From Terriglobia bacterium (GTDB lineage: Bacteria > Acidobacteriota > Terriglobia > UBA7540): a stretch of DNA of 64,000 nt. The translations under genes were made by a program, and so were the position numbers. The DNA lies in contig JAIQGH010000007.1 in assembly GCA_020072655.1 (NCBI GenBank), forward strand, positions 42,197 to 106,196. Reading direction: 5' to 3'. Below the pieces are notes generated by a model, which was not told the DNA's origin, did no database searches, and saw only the letters and a program-made list of their open reading frames with translations. This document shows, in pieces, positions 48,300-56,150 of the stretch (positions are counted from its first letter, which is position 1; every line of letters begins with the position of its first letter).

Positions 48300-48623
48300 A
48301 TGCGCTGCCAGAATATCAGAACCGACGCGCCCACGCAAGTAGAGGCACACCGGGATAGAGTCCCCATCGACTTGCATGCAGAAAGAATGATTGTCGGAGC
48401 TTGTTTGGTCTGCGGAAGCCGGGCGCCTCTACAGGGTCTTCGACCCGACCAGTTTTTCTGCGAGTGGAACCGTGTGATCGTGCGGGCGATCTTGAACTTC
48501 CCAGCAACCGGATTCACGGCATCGCAACTGGCGGCAACGCTGCCCGCGTTCGCCCGCCCATATATGTCGGCGCTCATGGAGTACCAGATCCTGGTTGTTC
48601 TCGGGGAACGCGAAAGCAATTGA
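48300..48623 (+). CDS. DnaB N-terminal-domain-like replication protein
   Basis: The 107-residue product contains DLHAERMIVGACLVCGSRAP, then LRPDQFFCEWNRVIVRAILN. This matches the helical N-terminal domain of replicative helicase DnaB (pattern AE..VLG....D......L.PE.F....H..I..A). It lacks any ATPase domain. In DnaB this domain contacts primase. Its stop is 2 nt before the start of the primase-helicase, so the two are likely partners. The ATG at 48300 has GAGG 8 nt upstream; an ATG at 48213 would add a CxxC segment. Confidence 0.62.
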   Translation: MRCQNIRTDAPTQVEAHRDRVPIDLHAERMIVGACLVCGSRAPLQGLRPDQFFCEWNRVIVRAILNFPATGFTASQLAATLPAFARPYMSALMEYQILVVLGERESN

Positions 48624-48625
48624 CC

Positions 48626-51208
48626 ATGCAGATAGCATTTTCCGCGTCGGAAGTTCTCACGTATTACAGAGAGCGAGTTCCTGCGCTGAAACCTCGCGGC
48701 AAGGAACTGCGCGGTCCCTGCCCCGTCCACGGCGGCCGGCGTGATTCCTTCTCTGTACACCCCCAAACCGGCGAATGGATGTGCCACAGCGAATGCAACC
48801 GCGGCGGAAGCTTAATTCAATTGGAAATGGAGTTGAGCAATGTTCGGTTTCGAGAGGCACGCGACTCGGTACTCCAAATAATCGGCCGTGCGTTGCCTGC
48901 TCAGCCTTCGCGGAAGGTCACTGGAACGTATACCTACGAAAACGAAAGTGGGCAGCCACAATACCGAGTTCTGCGGATTGAATCGTCGCACGGGAAGACC
49001 TTTGTTCAGCAACATCGCAATGGGGATGGGAATTGGGTCAAGGGTTTGGGAGGCGTTCAGCGAGTCCCTTACCGCTTGCCAGAAATCTTGAAGGCTCAAC
49101 GCGTCGTCATCGTCGAGGGCGAACAAAAAGTTGAGCTGCTCCGTGGTTGGAACTGTGTCGCCACGTGCAATTCAGAAGGCGCCGGCAAATGGTTGCCGGA
49201 ATTCTCGGTCCACTTTCAAAACCGAGATCTCGTGATCCTGCCAGACACCGATGAGGCGGGCAGAAAGCACGCGCTCCAGGTCGCGGAGAACCTCCTCCCG
49301 GTTGGGAAGTCACTTCGAATTGTCGAACTCCCTGGCCTACCGCAAAAGGGTGACGTGTGCGATTGGCAAGCGCTCGGGGGTACTCGTGAGAAGTTGGAAA
49401 CACTCATCTCCGAGGCCACCGTTCTTGACGCGCACGGCTTAGCCGACTGGCGCACGCGGTTCGCTCCCATTGAACGTCCAGGTTCGGCCAAAGGCGCTTC
49501 GCAGGCGGTTAGCACTCAGTTCCGTGTCAAAGACGAAGGAGTTTTCTCTGTCGATCCAAACGGCAATGACGAACCGACGCGAATCTGCTCGCGCCTTGAT
49601 GTGGTTGCGGAAACCCGCAATGACCAAAGTGAAGGGTGGGGACGCCTGCTGAAATGGCAGGACCGCGAGAGTCGGGAGCACCTCTGGGCGATGCCTATGT
49701 CCCTGCTGGCAGGTTCAGGCGATGAATACCGCGGGCGATTGCTGGACGGCGGGCTTCAAATCTACCCAGGCAGGCGCGTGCGCGAGCTGCTCACCACCTA
49801 CATTCAGAGCGCTGTCTGCGAACAGCGGGTGCGTTGTGTTGGGAAGTTGGGATGGCACGGCGAAACCTTCGTCTTCCCTGATTCCTCGATCGGCGCTTCG
49901 ACGGCGGGCGAGAAGCTGGTATTCCAATCCCCGCTTGAAACGCAGAACTTCTTTAATTTCTCCGGTTCGCTATGGGAGTGGACAGAGAAAGTCGGGCGCC
50001 TTTGTTTGGGGAATTCACGGCTGGTATTTGCAGTCTCGTGCGCTTTCGCAGCTCCACTCTTGTCGCTGTCGAAGGAGGACTCCGGTGGGTTTCACTTTTA
50101 CGGTCCGAGCTCCACAGGAAAGACGACCGCCTTACTCGTGGCGGGGTCCGTTTGGGGTGGCGGTGGTCGGAACGGGTTCGTGGAGAGTTGGCGAACCACG
50201 ATTAACGGCTTGGAGGCGTTCGGAGAACTTCACAACGACGCGCTCGCCTGTCTCGACGAAATCAGCCAAGGCGATGCACGCGAGGTCACTGAGTGCCTCT
50301 ACCTTCTCGCGAATGGATTAGGAAAGGCGCGAATGGCAAAAACTCTGAGCCTGCGAAATCGGTTGTCATGGACAACGTTGATCCTAAGCTCGGGAGAAAT
50401 CACGTTGGCTGAACATTCCGAAACCGCAGGCAAACGGGCACGCGCTGGTGCGGAGATTCGCCTCGCAAACCTCCCGGTAGACGCAGGCAAGCAAATGGGG
50501 ATCTTCGAAGACTTGCATAGCTTCGAGAGTGGTGAAGCTTTATCACGTCATCTACGGGACGCGAGCAAAGCATTCTACGGTCAACCCATGCGGCACTTTC
50601 TCAAGCACGTTGTTGGCAATCGCCCCGGTATCGAGGACCGAATTCGAAGCTTCCGCACGTCGTTTCTCAGCGGAGTTTTGCCGCCGGCGTCGTCCGGCGA
50701 AGTAACACGAGCGGCCGGCCGCTTTGCACTGGCAGGTGTGGCAGGAGAGCTGGCGACGCAGCTTGGGATCACGGGCTGGCAACCGGGCGAAGCGAGGAAT
50801 GCCGCCACCCGTTGCCTGGAGGATTGGCTCCTGGAGCGGGGCACTCTTGGGGCAGCGGACATTGAGGCAGGAATCCGTCAAGTCCGCCAGTTCATTGCGG
50901 CGCATGGTAGCAGCCGGTTTCAAGCTGCACAGCCGCGGCGGGTCTTCGGTGAGTCTGTCCCAGAGCACGTATCAAATCGCGCTGGATTCAAACGCGAAGA
51001 TGAGGAAGGCAACGTCGAATACCTAGTATTGCCGGACATCTTTCGAGGCGAAGTGTGTAGAGGGTTTGACGTTCGAAGTGTGGCGCGTGCCTTGGCGGAT
51101 CGCGGATTTCTCTGTACCGACAAAGAGCGGTTGCAGGTAAAACGGCGATTGCCCGACTTCGGGCCAGTTTGGGTTTATGCAATAAGGGCGTCGATCATTG
51201 GAGGGTGA
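48626..51208 (+). CDS. Primase-helicase: CHC2 zinc finger, TOPRIM and DUF927 ATPase
   Basis: The 860-residue replication protein has three parts. The zinc finger ligands are C32, H35, C53 and C57 (CPVHGG...WMCHSEC). A TOPRIM domain has E165 (VIVEGEQ) and the DTD motif at 207-209 (LVILPDTDEAG). A DUF927 superfamily-3-like ATPase has Walker A GPSSTGKTT (493-501) and Walker B LACLDE (540-545). The organisation is that of satellite and plasmid replication initiators such as P4 alpha, which prime and unwind at an iteron origin. The iteron array lies directly downstream. Start is the ATG at 48626, 2 nt after the previous stop. Confidence 0.88.
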   Translation: MQIAFSASEVLTYYRERVPALKPRGKELRGPCPVHGGRRDSFSVHPQTGEWMCHSECNRGGSLIQLEMELSNVRFREARDSVLQIIGRALPAQPSRKVTGTYTYENESGQPQYRVLRIESSHGKTFVQQHRNGDGNWVKGLGGVQRVPYRLPEILKAQRVVIVEGEQKVELLRGWNCVATCNSEGAGKWLPEFSVHFQNRDLVILPDTDEAGRKHALQVAENLLPVGKSLRIVELPGLPQKGDVCDWQALGGTREKLETLISEATVLDAHGLADWRTRFAPIERPGSAKGASQAVSTQFRVKDEGVFSVDPNGNDEPTRICSRLDVVAETRNDQSEGWGRLLKWQDRESREHLWAMPMSLLAGSGDEYRGRLLDGGLQIYPGRRVRELLTTYIQSAVCEQRVRCVGKLGWHGETFVFPDSSIGASTAGEKLVFQSPLETQNFFNFSGSLWEWTEKVGRLCLGNSRLVFAVSCAFAAPLLSLSKEDSGGFHFYGPSSTGKTTALLVAGSVWGGGGRNGFVESWRTTINGLEAFGELHNDALACLDEISQGDAREVTECLYLLANGLGKARMAKTLSLRNRLSWTTLILSSGEITLAEHSETAGKRARAGAEIRLANLPVDAGKQMGIFEDLHSFESGEALSRHLRDASKAFYGQPMRHFLKHVVGNRPGIEDRIRSFRTSFLSGVLPPASSGEVTRAAGRFALAGVAGELATQLGITGWQPGEARNAATRCLEDWLLERGTLGAADIEAGIRQVRQFIAAHGSSRFQAAQPRRVFGESVPEHVSNRAGFKREDEEGNVEYLVLPDIFRGEVCRGFDVRSVARALADRGFLCTDKERLQVKRRLPDFGPVWVYAIRASIIGG

Positions 51209-51221
51209 TGCGTGCAGGTAA

Positions 51222-51488
51222 TGATGTTTTTTGGCGGGAACAGTGGGAACAGTGGGAACAAGCGCTGCAATCGATTCAAGGCAGAGCGCTTGCCATTCTT
51301 CGGTTTGTTCCCACTCAGATTTTTGGCACTGGGAACACCGGGAACAAATCGCCTTTTTGTTCCCACTGTTCCCACTTGGGTTTTCGGCAGTGGGAACAAG
51401 CTTGAGGACCGCAACGAGTCTTGTTTTCAATCGGTTATGGAATCTGTTCCCGCTGTTCCCGCTGTTCCCAGCGAAAAAAGTCATCATG
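51222..51488. repeat. Dyad-symmetric iteron array, candidate replication origin of the element
   Basis: Twelve copies of the heptamer GGGAACA occur between 51236 and 51469, six per strand. Starts are + at 51236, 51245, 51254, 51331, 51340, 51392 and - at 51306, 51358, 51367, 51445, 51454, 51463. Adjacent copies are 9 bp apart. The outer three on each side mirror exactly about 51352.5, and the inner three on each side are off by only 1 bp. Flanking sequence (ATGATG...TTTTTT) and parts of the spacers are also inverted copies. The position next to the primase-helicase gene suggests the origin. Confidence 0.85.
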
Positions 51489-51536
51489 GCATGAGATCGC
51501 TCATACCCAAAGCAGGTAGGCCACGAGGAAATAAGT

Positions 51537-52496
51537 ATGACAAACAGTGGTCAACGATTCCTAACTCTTGGCAAGGTTGCCCGACTCACGAAGATTTCGC
51601 GTGACCGTCTCCGCGACGCCTGCGACCTCGGTAGAATCCCACACACCCGATCTGCGAGGGGATACAGGTTGATTTCAGCCGAAACCGCAGAGACTTTGCG
51701 ACGGCGGGGCTTGGATGCCTTTCCGCCCGTTCAAAAAACCCCGGAGGCAACGGCAGAAACCGATCTCGCGTCGCGTCGCTCTTCGGCTGCCGAAAAACTA
51801 GGGCTACTCCGACAACCATCACGCAAGCTGCAAAAACTCAAAGAATCGGTCGAGGGCCAAAGAATGCGCCTGGAGCTGCAAAACCTCAGCGACGAGCTGA
51901 ACGAAATCAAGGGTGAGCGGCTCCGAAAGGCGGAAGAGGCCAGAGCCGAACGAGACGCAAACCTCCAGCAAGAACGAGAAGAGCGCAACCGACTACGCCA
52001 GGAAGAGGCAGAAGCGGCCTCCGCCCAGCGCCGGCGAGAGTGGTTTACGGCTCAGGCCAAAACCGCTATTGACCTTCTCTACCGCAAGGCCGCCCGCATT
52101 CCAGTGGACCTGACTGGATGTCAGGAGGAAATCGCCGCTCGACTTGCTCAAACCCTCGCACAAGAACTCAGCAAACTTGGCCCTGACTCTCCGGCGAGAG
52201 AAGTGGAAACCGCCACGCGCCGTGTTGTGGAGGTGACACTCCGGCCTTACAGAAAAGCGAAGGAACAGAAGGACGTGATTGAGTCCGCCCTCGGTTACAT
52301 CCCGCTCTACCTCAGCGAACTTCAACGCAGGGGATGGCTCGACTGCGCGTCTGGCGACGTGGAGTTTCTTGCTGCCGAAGTCAGTGGAGCCATGCGCCAC
52401 ATCTTGGAGCGTGAATCGCAGCGCCGCGAGCTTTCACGTAGCGAAGCAGAGGAGCTGGTTCGGAATGGAATCGACGAAAGATTCCAAATCGTCTAA
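51537..52496 (+). CDS. MerR-like HTH / coiled-coil protein, possible iteron-binding or partition factor
   Basis: The 319-residue protein has an N-terminal winged HTH (RFLTLGKVARLTKISRDRLR...IPHTRSARGYRLIS, about 7-48), a long charged coiled coil rich in Glu, Arg and Gln (about 85-175), and a C-terminal helical domain. It begins 49 nt after the iteron array with an AGGA site upstream. Location and HTH suggest it binds element DNA, perhaps the iterons. The function is not established. Confidence 0.7.
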   Translation: MTNSGQRFLTLGKVARLTKISRDRLRDACDLGRIPHTRSARGYRLISAETAETLRRRGLDAFPPVQKTPEATAETDLASRRSSAAEKLGLLRQPSRKLQKLKESVEGQRMRLELQNLSDELNEIKGERLRKAEEARAERDANLQQEREERNRLRQEEAEAASAQRRREWFTAQAKTAIDLLYRKAARIPVDLTGCQEEIAARLAQTLAQELSKLGPDSPAREVETATRRVVEVTLRPYRKAKEQKDVIESALGYIPLYLSELQRRGWLDCASGDVEFLAAEVSGAMRHILERESQRRELSRSEAEELVRNGIDERFQIV

Positions 52497-52812
52497 AGAC
52501 CGGAGATTGTCAAAACTCGTGCGGCAGAAGCTCCGGCCCGTAATTTTCGGGATCCGCGCAACCGCAAAGGAAACCTCAGACCGCGACCTTCGCGAGCTGT
52601 GCCTAAAGAACGTCAGAGTACTCATCCCGTTGAAGCGCGGCAGACCAAAGGAACCGCGAACACTGTATGCACTGCAACGGAGACTCGCTGGCGATGACTG
52701 GTCGGAGATTCTCCCCGCGAAAGAATGCATAGGTCCTCAGCCGCAAGATCCGAACCTTCAGTTCACGTGGAACTACGCGGCGCAAAGCATCAGGAAGAGT
52801 GTTGCCGAATAA
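52465..52812 (+). CDS. Hypothetical basic protein overlapping the HTH/coiled-coil gene
   Basis: The 115-residue protein starts at the ATG at 52465, inside the 3' end of the previous gene (32-nt overlap), with GAGGAG about 10 nt upstream. It is rich in Lys and Arg, with RRLSKLVRQKLRPVIFGIR and LIPLKRGRPKEPRTLYALQ, and has no membrane segment. A nucleic-acid-binding role is possible. No family is recognised. Confidence 0.55.
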   Translation: MESTKDSKSSKDRRLSKLVRQKLRPVIFGIRATAKETSDRDLRELCLKNVRVLIPLKRGRPKEPRTLYALQRRLAGDDWSEILPAKECIGPQPQDPNLQFTWNYAAQSIRKSVAE

Positions 52813-52923
52813 TCACGAAGATTTGACGCCGGCAATTCCTAACCAATGATTGCCTTGACCAAGAAATCTCCCTCATGTTCCCATCCCCTTGTAGTTCAAT
52901 TCTATCTTGAGGAGAAAAGACCA

Positions 52924-53088
52924 ATGCCAAAGCACCTGACACGGGACGAACTTTTGGACCGCATCGAGGAATTGGAAGATGAGAATGACGGCCTCCGCGA
53001 GAAACTTGATTCCATTTCCGACATCGCGTCCGAAGAAGAGGAAGAGGGCGAAGACGCGGGCGAGGAAGTGTACGAGGAAAGCGAGTAG
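52924..53088 (+). CDS. Small acidic coiled-coil protein
   Basis: The 54-residue protein starts MPKHLTRDELLDRIEELED, a heptad-like helix, and ends in a run dominated by Glu and Asp. A GAGGAG site lies about 9 nt before the ATG. The strongly negative tail resembles DNA-mimic or chaperone-like proteins, but no family is recognised. Confidence 0.6.
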   Translation: MPKHLTRDELLDRIEELEDENDGLREKLDSISDIASEEEEEGEDAGEEVYEESE

Positions 53089-53122
53089 GGGCACTTCACC
53101 CTAAATCGCGAGGGGGTTCAAC

Positions 53123-53938
53123 GTGCACAGACTCCTCAATCCGCCGCGCAAGCAAAAGACGCGCGAGCAGGTTGAAAAGATGAAAGAGAAGGCGGCGGGA
53201 TTTTCTCGCCAAGTCATCGGTGATGAGGACAAAGCCCAGGAGTTCGAAGACATGAGCGTCGAAGACTACGCGCAAAAAAAGAAAGTTCAACTGGTCAACC
53301 CGGCGCGCCGCCGGGAGATTGTGGAACGTGCGCTCACACATCTTCCCTTCCACGCGACTAGCGAAGAGCGGACGAAGGCGCTCCGGGGCGCCCGTGAGGC
53401 AGTTCAACTTCTCGAGCCCGAGGAAGCGACCGAGCTAGATATCCTCCAAGCAGCGAGCGAAGCGGTTGCGGTGGTTGCGACCGACTGCCACCGCCGACAC
53501 AGAAGGCACGTTTACTTATCGAGTCTGCCTCGGTTTCTTCCGTTCGGGACTTCCGACGAAGAGGAAGCCGAAGCTCGGTCAAAAGTCGGGACCGTGCTCG
53601 ACTCGCTTCCCGTTAGCCTTTCTAATTCCCAAGTGGAAGAGGAGATCCTCCGGGAACTCAAGCCACTCATCAAGAGGATCGAACTCAGGGAGCGCAAGAA
53701 AGACCTGGTGCGATACGGTGTGGGTTTGGTCGATACCGCTCTCGCCAGACTCTACAGCGAGGACCTCATCGACAGCGAACAACGGTACGACTCTGAGCTG
53801 GCAAGTGATCTCCGCGAAACGATTGAAGAAGCCCTGGAGGACGAACTCTCCGGCGACGAAAATTACGCCGACGTTCAGGACAGGGTTTCAGAAATCATCG
53901 AGGACGAACTGGAAGTCGAGTCAGACGACGAGGATTAG
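53123..53938 (+). CDS. Hypothetical charged helical protein with acidic C terminus
   Basis: The 271-residue protein starts at GTG 53123 behind GAGGGGG. It has a basic N terminus (HRLLNPPRKQKTREQVEKMK), a predicted all-helical middle, and an acidic tail (EIIEDELEVESDDED). There is no cysteine cluster, P-loop or membrane segment. It is the largest gene of the right-hand cargo and is followed 12 nt later by the first small membrane protein, so it is probably in the same transcript. I do not recognise it. Confidence 0.65.
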   Translation: MHRLLNPPRKQKTREQVEKMKEKAAGFSRQVIGDEDKAQEFEDMSVEDYAQKKKVQLVNPARRREIVERALTHLPFHATSEERTKALRGAREAVQLLEPEEATELDILQAASEAVAVVATDCHRRHRRHVYLSSLPRFLPFGTSDEEEAEARSKVGTVLDSLPVSLSNSQVEEEILRELKPLIKRIELRERKKDLVRYGVGLVDTALARLYSEDLIDSEQRYDSELASDLRETIEEALEDELSGDENYADVQDRVSEIIEDELEVESDDED

Positions 53939-53950
53939 GAGAAGGGAGTC

Positions 53951-54151
53951 ATGTACGTGCGGAGTCACCAGACTCGCATTTATGGCGGTTTGGGACAAGA
54001 TTCCGTGCCCGTCTCTTATCTTGTTGAATCTGAACTTAGCCTTCCTGCGTACACGGGCATGTCCGAATCGTTTCTACAAACCGTGCGAAACATTACGCTC
54101 TTAGTCATTCCGGGAGCAGTCTTGCTCGTGATCCTTCTCGTCCGGAGATAG
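53951..54151 (+). CDS. Small single-pass membrane protein, first of three in tandem
   Basis: The 66-residue protein begins MYVRSHQTRIYGGLGQDS and has one C-terminal TM helix (LLVIPGAVLLVILLV) ending in RR. It has a strong GAAGGGAG site close to the ATG. The N terminus resembles the next gene's (MYV--QTR), so the two are related. The predicted topology is a 45-residue soluble N-terminal part and a membrane anchor. Confidence 0.68.
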   Translation: MYVRSHQTRIYGGLGQDSVPVSYLVESELSLPAYTGMSESFLQTVRNITLLVIPGAVLLVILLVRR

Positions 54152-54155
54152 TCTC

Positions 54156-54461
54156 ATGTACGTCTGGAATCCTCAGACCAGGGCTCGTCCAGCGATGTTC
54201 GTCCCTGGCCTGAGACTGCATGCGGGATCTGGTCTTGGGCTTTCTGATCTGTCTCAAGTGCAGCCTGTGGTTTTTCCAGGTGTCAGTGCACCTACCGCAG
54301 TCGATCCAACGCTGCTGATTGGCGGGTTGATCTTTGCAGTAGCGGTCGCATATCTGTTGGGAAAGCAGCGAGGACCTGCCGCGGCGAAGGCCAAGGGGAA
54401 GCGTGAGGCCATCCAGAAGAAAATCGACAAGCTCCGCGAAGACCTCCGGAGGCTCGAATAA
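54156..54461 (+). CDS. Small single-pass membrane protein with basic coiled tail, second of three
   Basis: The 101-residue protein begins MYVWNPQTRARP and has a Gly/Leu-rich middle, one TM helix (LLIGGLIFAVAVAYLLG, about 57-73) and a cytoplasmic-looking amphipathic tail KREAIQKKIDKLREDLRR. It starts 4 nt after the previous gene. Its last base overlaps the next start (TAATG), so translation is coupled. Confidence 0.7.
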   Translation: MYVWNPQTRARPAMFVPGLRLHAGSGLGLSDLSQVQPVVFPGVSAPTAVDPTLLIGGLIFAVAVAYLLGKQRGPAAAKAKGKREAIQKKIDKLREDLRRLE

Positions 54462-54859
54462 TGCCCGTAGCGCCAACAAAATCAAGGCTCATACAGTATC
54501 GCGGACGTGTGTACCGCCTCCAAGTACAGCCGGCCAGTGGACTAGGTGAATCCTGGAGGGATTGGCTTGCGGCTACAACCCCTTTTATGGGCCGTGAGGC
54601 TTGGGAGGCGTCAGGAGCGAAGAGTCGCCAACAAATAGCCGAGACGGTGAGCGATGTTTTTTACGACGCGGCTACTGCTGCTTACAATGCGGGCTACCAT
54701 GCGGTGACGGGAACGTTGAGTCCTTTCGAGATGGCCGCCTTGACTCCTGAGCAAAAGGCGGCAGCCGCACAACCGCAAAAAGAATCGGAGCAGTCGAACC
54801 TGAATTGGGTGCTGTGGGCAGTTGTAGGGGTCGTCGCGCTGTACATCGTTTTGCGATGA
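54461..54859 (+). CDS. Small single-pass membrane protein, third of three, tail frame-shifted
   Basis: The 132-residue protein has a basic N terminus (TKSRLIQYRGRVYRLQVQ), a helical Ala-rich middle, and a C-terminal TM helix (LNWVLWAVVGVVALYIVLR) followed at once by TGA. The CGGAGG ribosome site lies inside the preceding gene. In the next frame a tail nearly identical to that of the second protein follows immediately (54861-54929), so the ancestral protein was probably about 155 residues. Confidence 0.7.
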   Translation: MPVAPTKSRLIQYRGRVYRLQVQPASGLGESWRDWLAATTPFMGREAWEASGAKSRQQIAETVSDVFYDAATAAYNAGYHAVTGTLSPFEMAALTPEQKAAAAQPQKESEQSNLNWVLWAVVGVVALYIVLR

Positions 54860-54860
54860 A

Positions 54861-54929
54861 CAGCGGAAGCGAGAGACCATCCAAAAGAAGATCGACAAGC
54901 TCCGCGAAGAACTCCGCAGGCTCGAATAA
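54861..54929 (+). pseudogene. Out-of-frame copy of the basic coiled tail
   Basis: Directly after the TGA of the third membrane protein, the +1 frame encodes QRKRETIQKKIDKLREELRR and ends LE-stop. It matches the tail of the second protein with mostly third-position differences. Access would need a +1 shift at CGA-TGA, or the frame was lost by a 1-nt indel. Confidence 0.6.
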
Positions 54930-55228
54930 TCCTCGTAAATTCATCCGTACTTGGGTGGTAAAGCGCAGCACCTAAGTGGCCTCACCACACCCCGCAGGTT
55001 ACGTCAATTGGAGCCGCTATTTTTGCCCGAATCGAAAACCTTGTGTGTAGAAAACCTAGGTGGTGCTCACCCTAGTTGCTTTCAGGCAACAAGCAACACT
55101 ATTTAAGAGGGAAGGTCAAGTCCGTCGAGCTGGGGCGCATTAGTTTGGAGCCAGGGCCGATGCACCTGTTCTCGGCCCGGATCCACTTCATACCTATGGG
55201 GTCACACTGGTGGCCATTCTGAATGCAG
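54930..55228. other. Gene-free spacer in the element
   Basis: This spacer shows no supported gene. It contains short palindromic words such as CTAGGTGG...CTCACCCTAG (about 55054-55076) and precedes the consensus promoter at 55229. Confidence 0.45.
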
Positions 55229-55257
55229 TTGACAAAGGTCAAGTTAAGCCATATAAA
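55229..55257 (+). promoter_or_regulatory. Consensus sigma-70 promoter
   Basis: TTGACA (55229-55234), a 17-nt spacer and TATAAA (55252-55257), about 75 nt upstream of the zinc-ribbon gene. It is the best promoter match in the element and gives that gene its own transcript. Confidence 0.8.
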
Positions 55258-55264
55258 AGAAGGC

Positions 55265-55299
55265 GGGCACGGCGGAAGGTAAAAGCTTCCACCGCGCCC
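55265..55299 (+). promoter_or_regulatory. 5' leader hairpin of the zinc-ribbon gene
   Basis: Arms 55265-55278 and 55286-55299 form a 12-bp stem with two symmetrical 1x1 mismatches and the 7-nt loop GTAAAAG. It starts a few nt after the expected transcription start. The ribosome site GAAGGAG lies downstream and is free, so the hairpin may stabilise the mRNA rather than block it. Confidence 0.5.
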
Positions 55300-55331
55300 T
55301 GACCACACTCACGCTACGAAGGAGCGCGAAT

Positions 55332-56150
55332 ATGGCTGCGCCTACCATAGCAGAAGAAAACTCCATTTCTCAATCGGCTCGACATGAGGGACTTCCGGTC
55401 GAACTCGCGACATTGCCTCAATTTGAATCCCTGCGACGCGATTCCTGGACGCTTGCGACCGGATTCATCGATTACCTTGCGACCGCGAGCGACGAAGGAC
55501 TTTCCACATTCACCTTGCAGCACCTCGGCGAAGCCTCTGAGTGTGCCTTGGCACTTAAGAAGGAACTTTCCGACATAATCGATTCGATCATTGACCAGAG
55601 GGAAGCAGAGCGTGCTGCCGTCACGCAGACGGCCAGAGATGGCCACTTTCGCCAGCAGAAAGTACTCACACGCCAGATGATTAGTCACATTTTCGAATTG
55701 ATTGAACTCCGTATTCAACATCTCACACTTGAACGGCTTGCCGATGTGGTACGCCAACTGCCCACCAGATCGCCTCGGCTGCCAAAGGCGACTGGAACCG
55801 TCTCACGGAAGCCGACCGAAACTTTGACTGAGAAGCCGGAGGCTACGTCAAGTGAAATAGCCGAAAAGCAGACTAAGGAGCTTGTGGATCGCCGCGTTAC
55901 GGAGCTACTGGCCGACCCGAATGATTACGCCTTCGGCGGATGGTTCCGTGAGCGGGCGAGGTCGAACGAAATCAGAAGGCACCAAAGCAGAGATGATCGA
56001 ATGCTCTGGTCGCGTTATTTTGACGCTTGGGGTTGTGTCTCCTGCGGAGCAAAGGATGCGCAATTCGGTGGCTGTGGTTTCTGCGATAGATGTTACAGTC
56101 GAATCGGAAAACGAATTGAAGCGATCCGAAAGGCCCACAATGGAACGTAG
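55332..56150 (+). CDS. Hypothetical protein with C-terminal four-cysteine zinc ribbon
   Basis: The 272-residue protein has a mainly helical N-terminal two thirds, a Thr/Lys/Glu-rich linker (about 150-190) and a C-terminal zinc ribbon CVSCGAKDAQ...CGFCDRC with basic residues after it. It starts at the ATG at 55332 (GAAGGAG upstream) and has its own promoter. It is the last gene before attR, where elements often keep cargo or regulators. DNA or RNA binding is likely; the role is unknown. Confidence 0.7.
   Translation: MAAPTIAEENSISQSARHEGLPVELATLPQFESLRRDSWTLATGFIDYLATASDEGLSTFTLQHLGEASECALALKKELSDIIDSIIDQREAERAAVTQTARDGHFRQQKVLTRQMISHIFELIELRIQHLTLERLADVVRQLPTRSPRLPKATGTVSRKPTETLTEKPEATSSEIAEKQTKELVDRRVTELLADPNDYAFGGWFRERARSNEIRRHQSRDDRMLWSRYFDAWGCVSCGAKDAQFGGCGFCDRCYSRIGKRIEAIRKAHNGT

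Noticed and set aside
51236..51469. The repeated GGGAACA units as a CRISPR array
   Set aside because: The repeats are 7-9 bp, occur on both strands and have no uniform spacers. There is no cas gene.
51023..51604. Two overlapping open frames on opposite strands across the iteron array (51023-51487 minus and 51212-51604 plus)
   Set aside because: Both are open because 9-bp repeats cannot introduce stops; they encode repetitive GNSGNS or VPTVPT strings. The inverted symmetry explains why both strands look alike. The plus frame also overlaps the supported gene at 51537.
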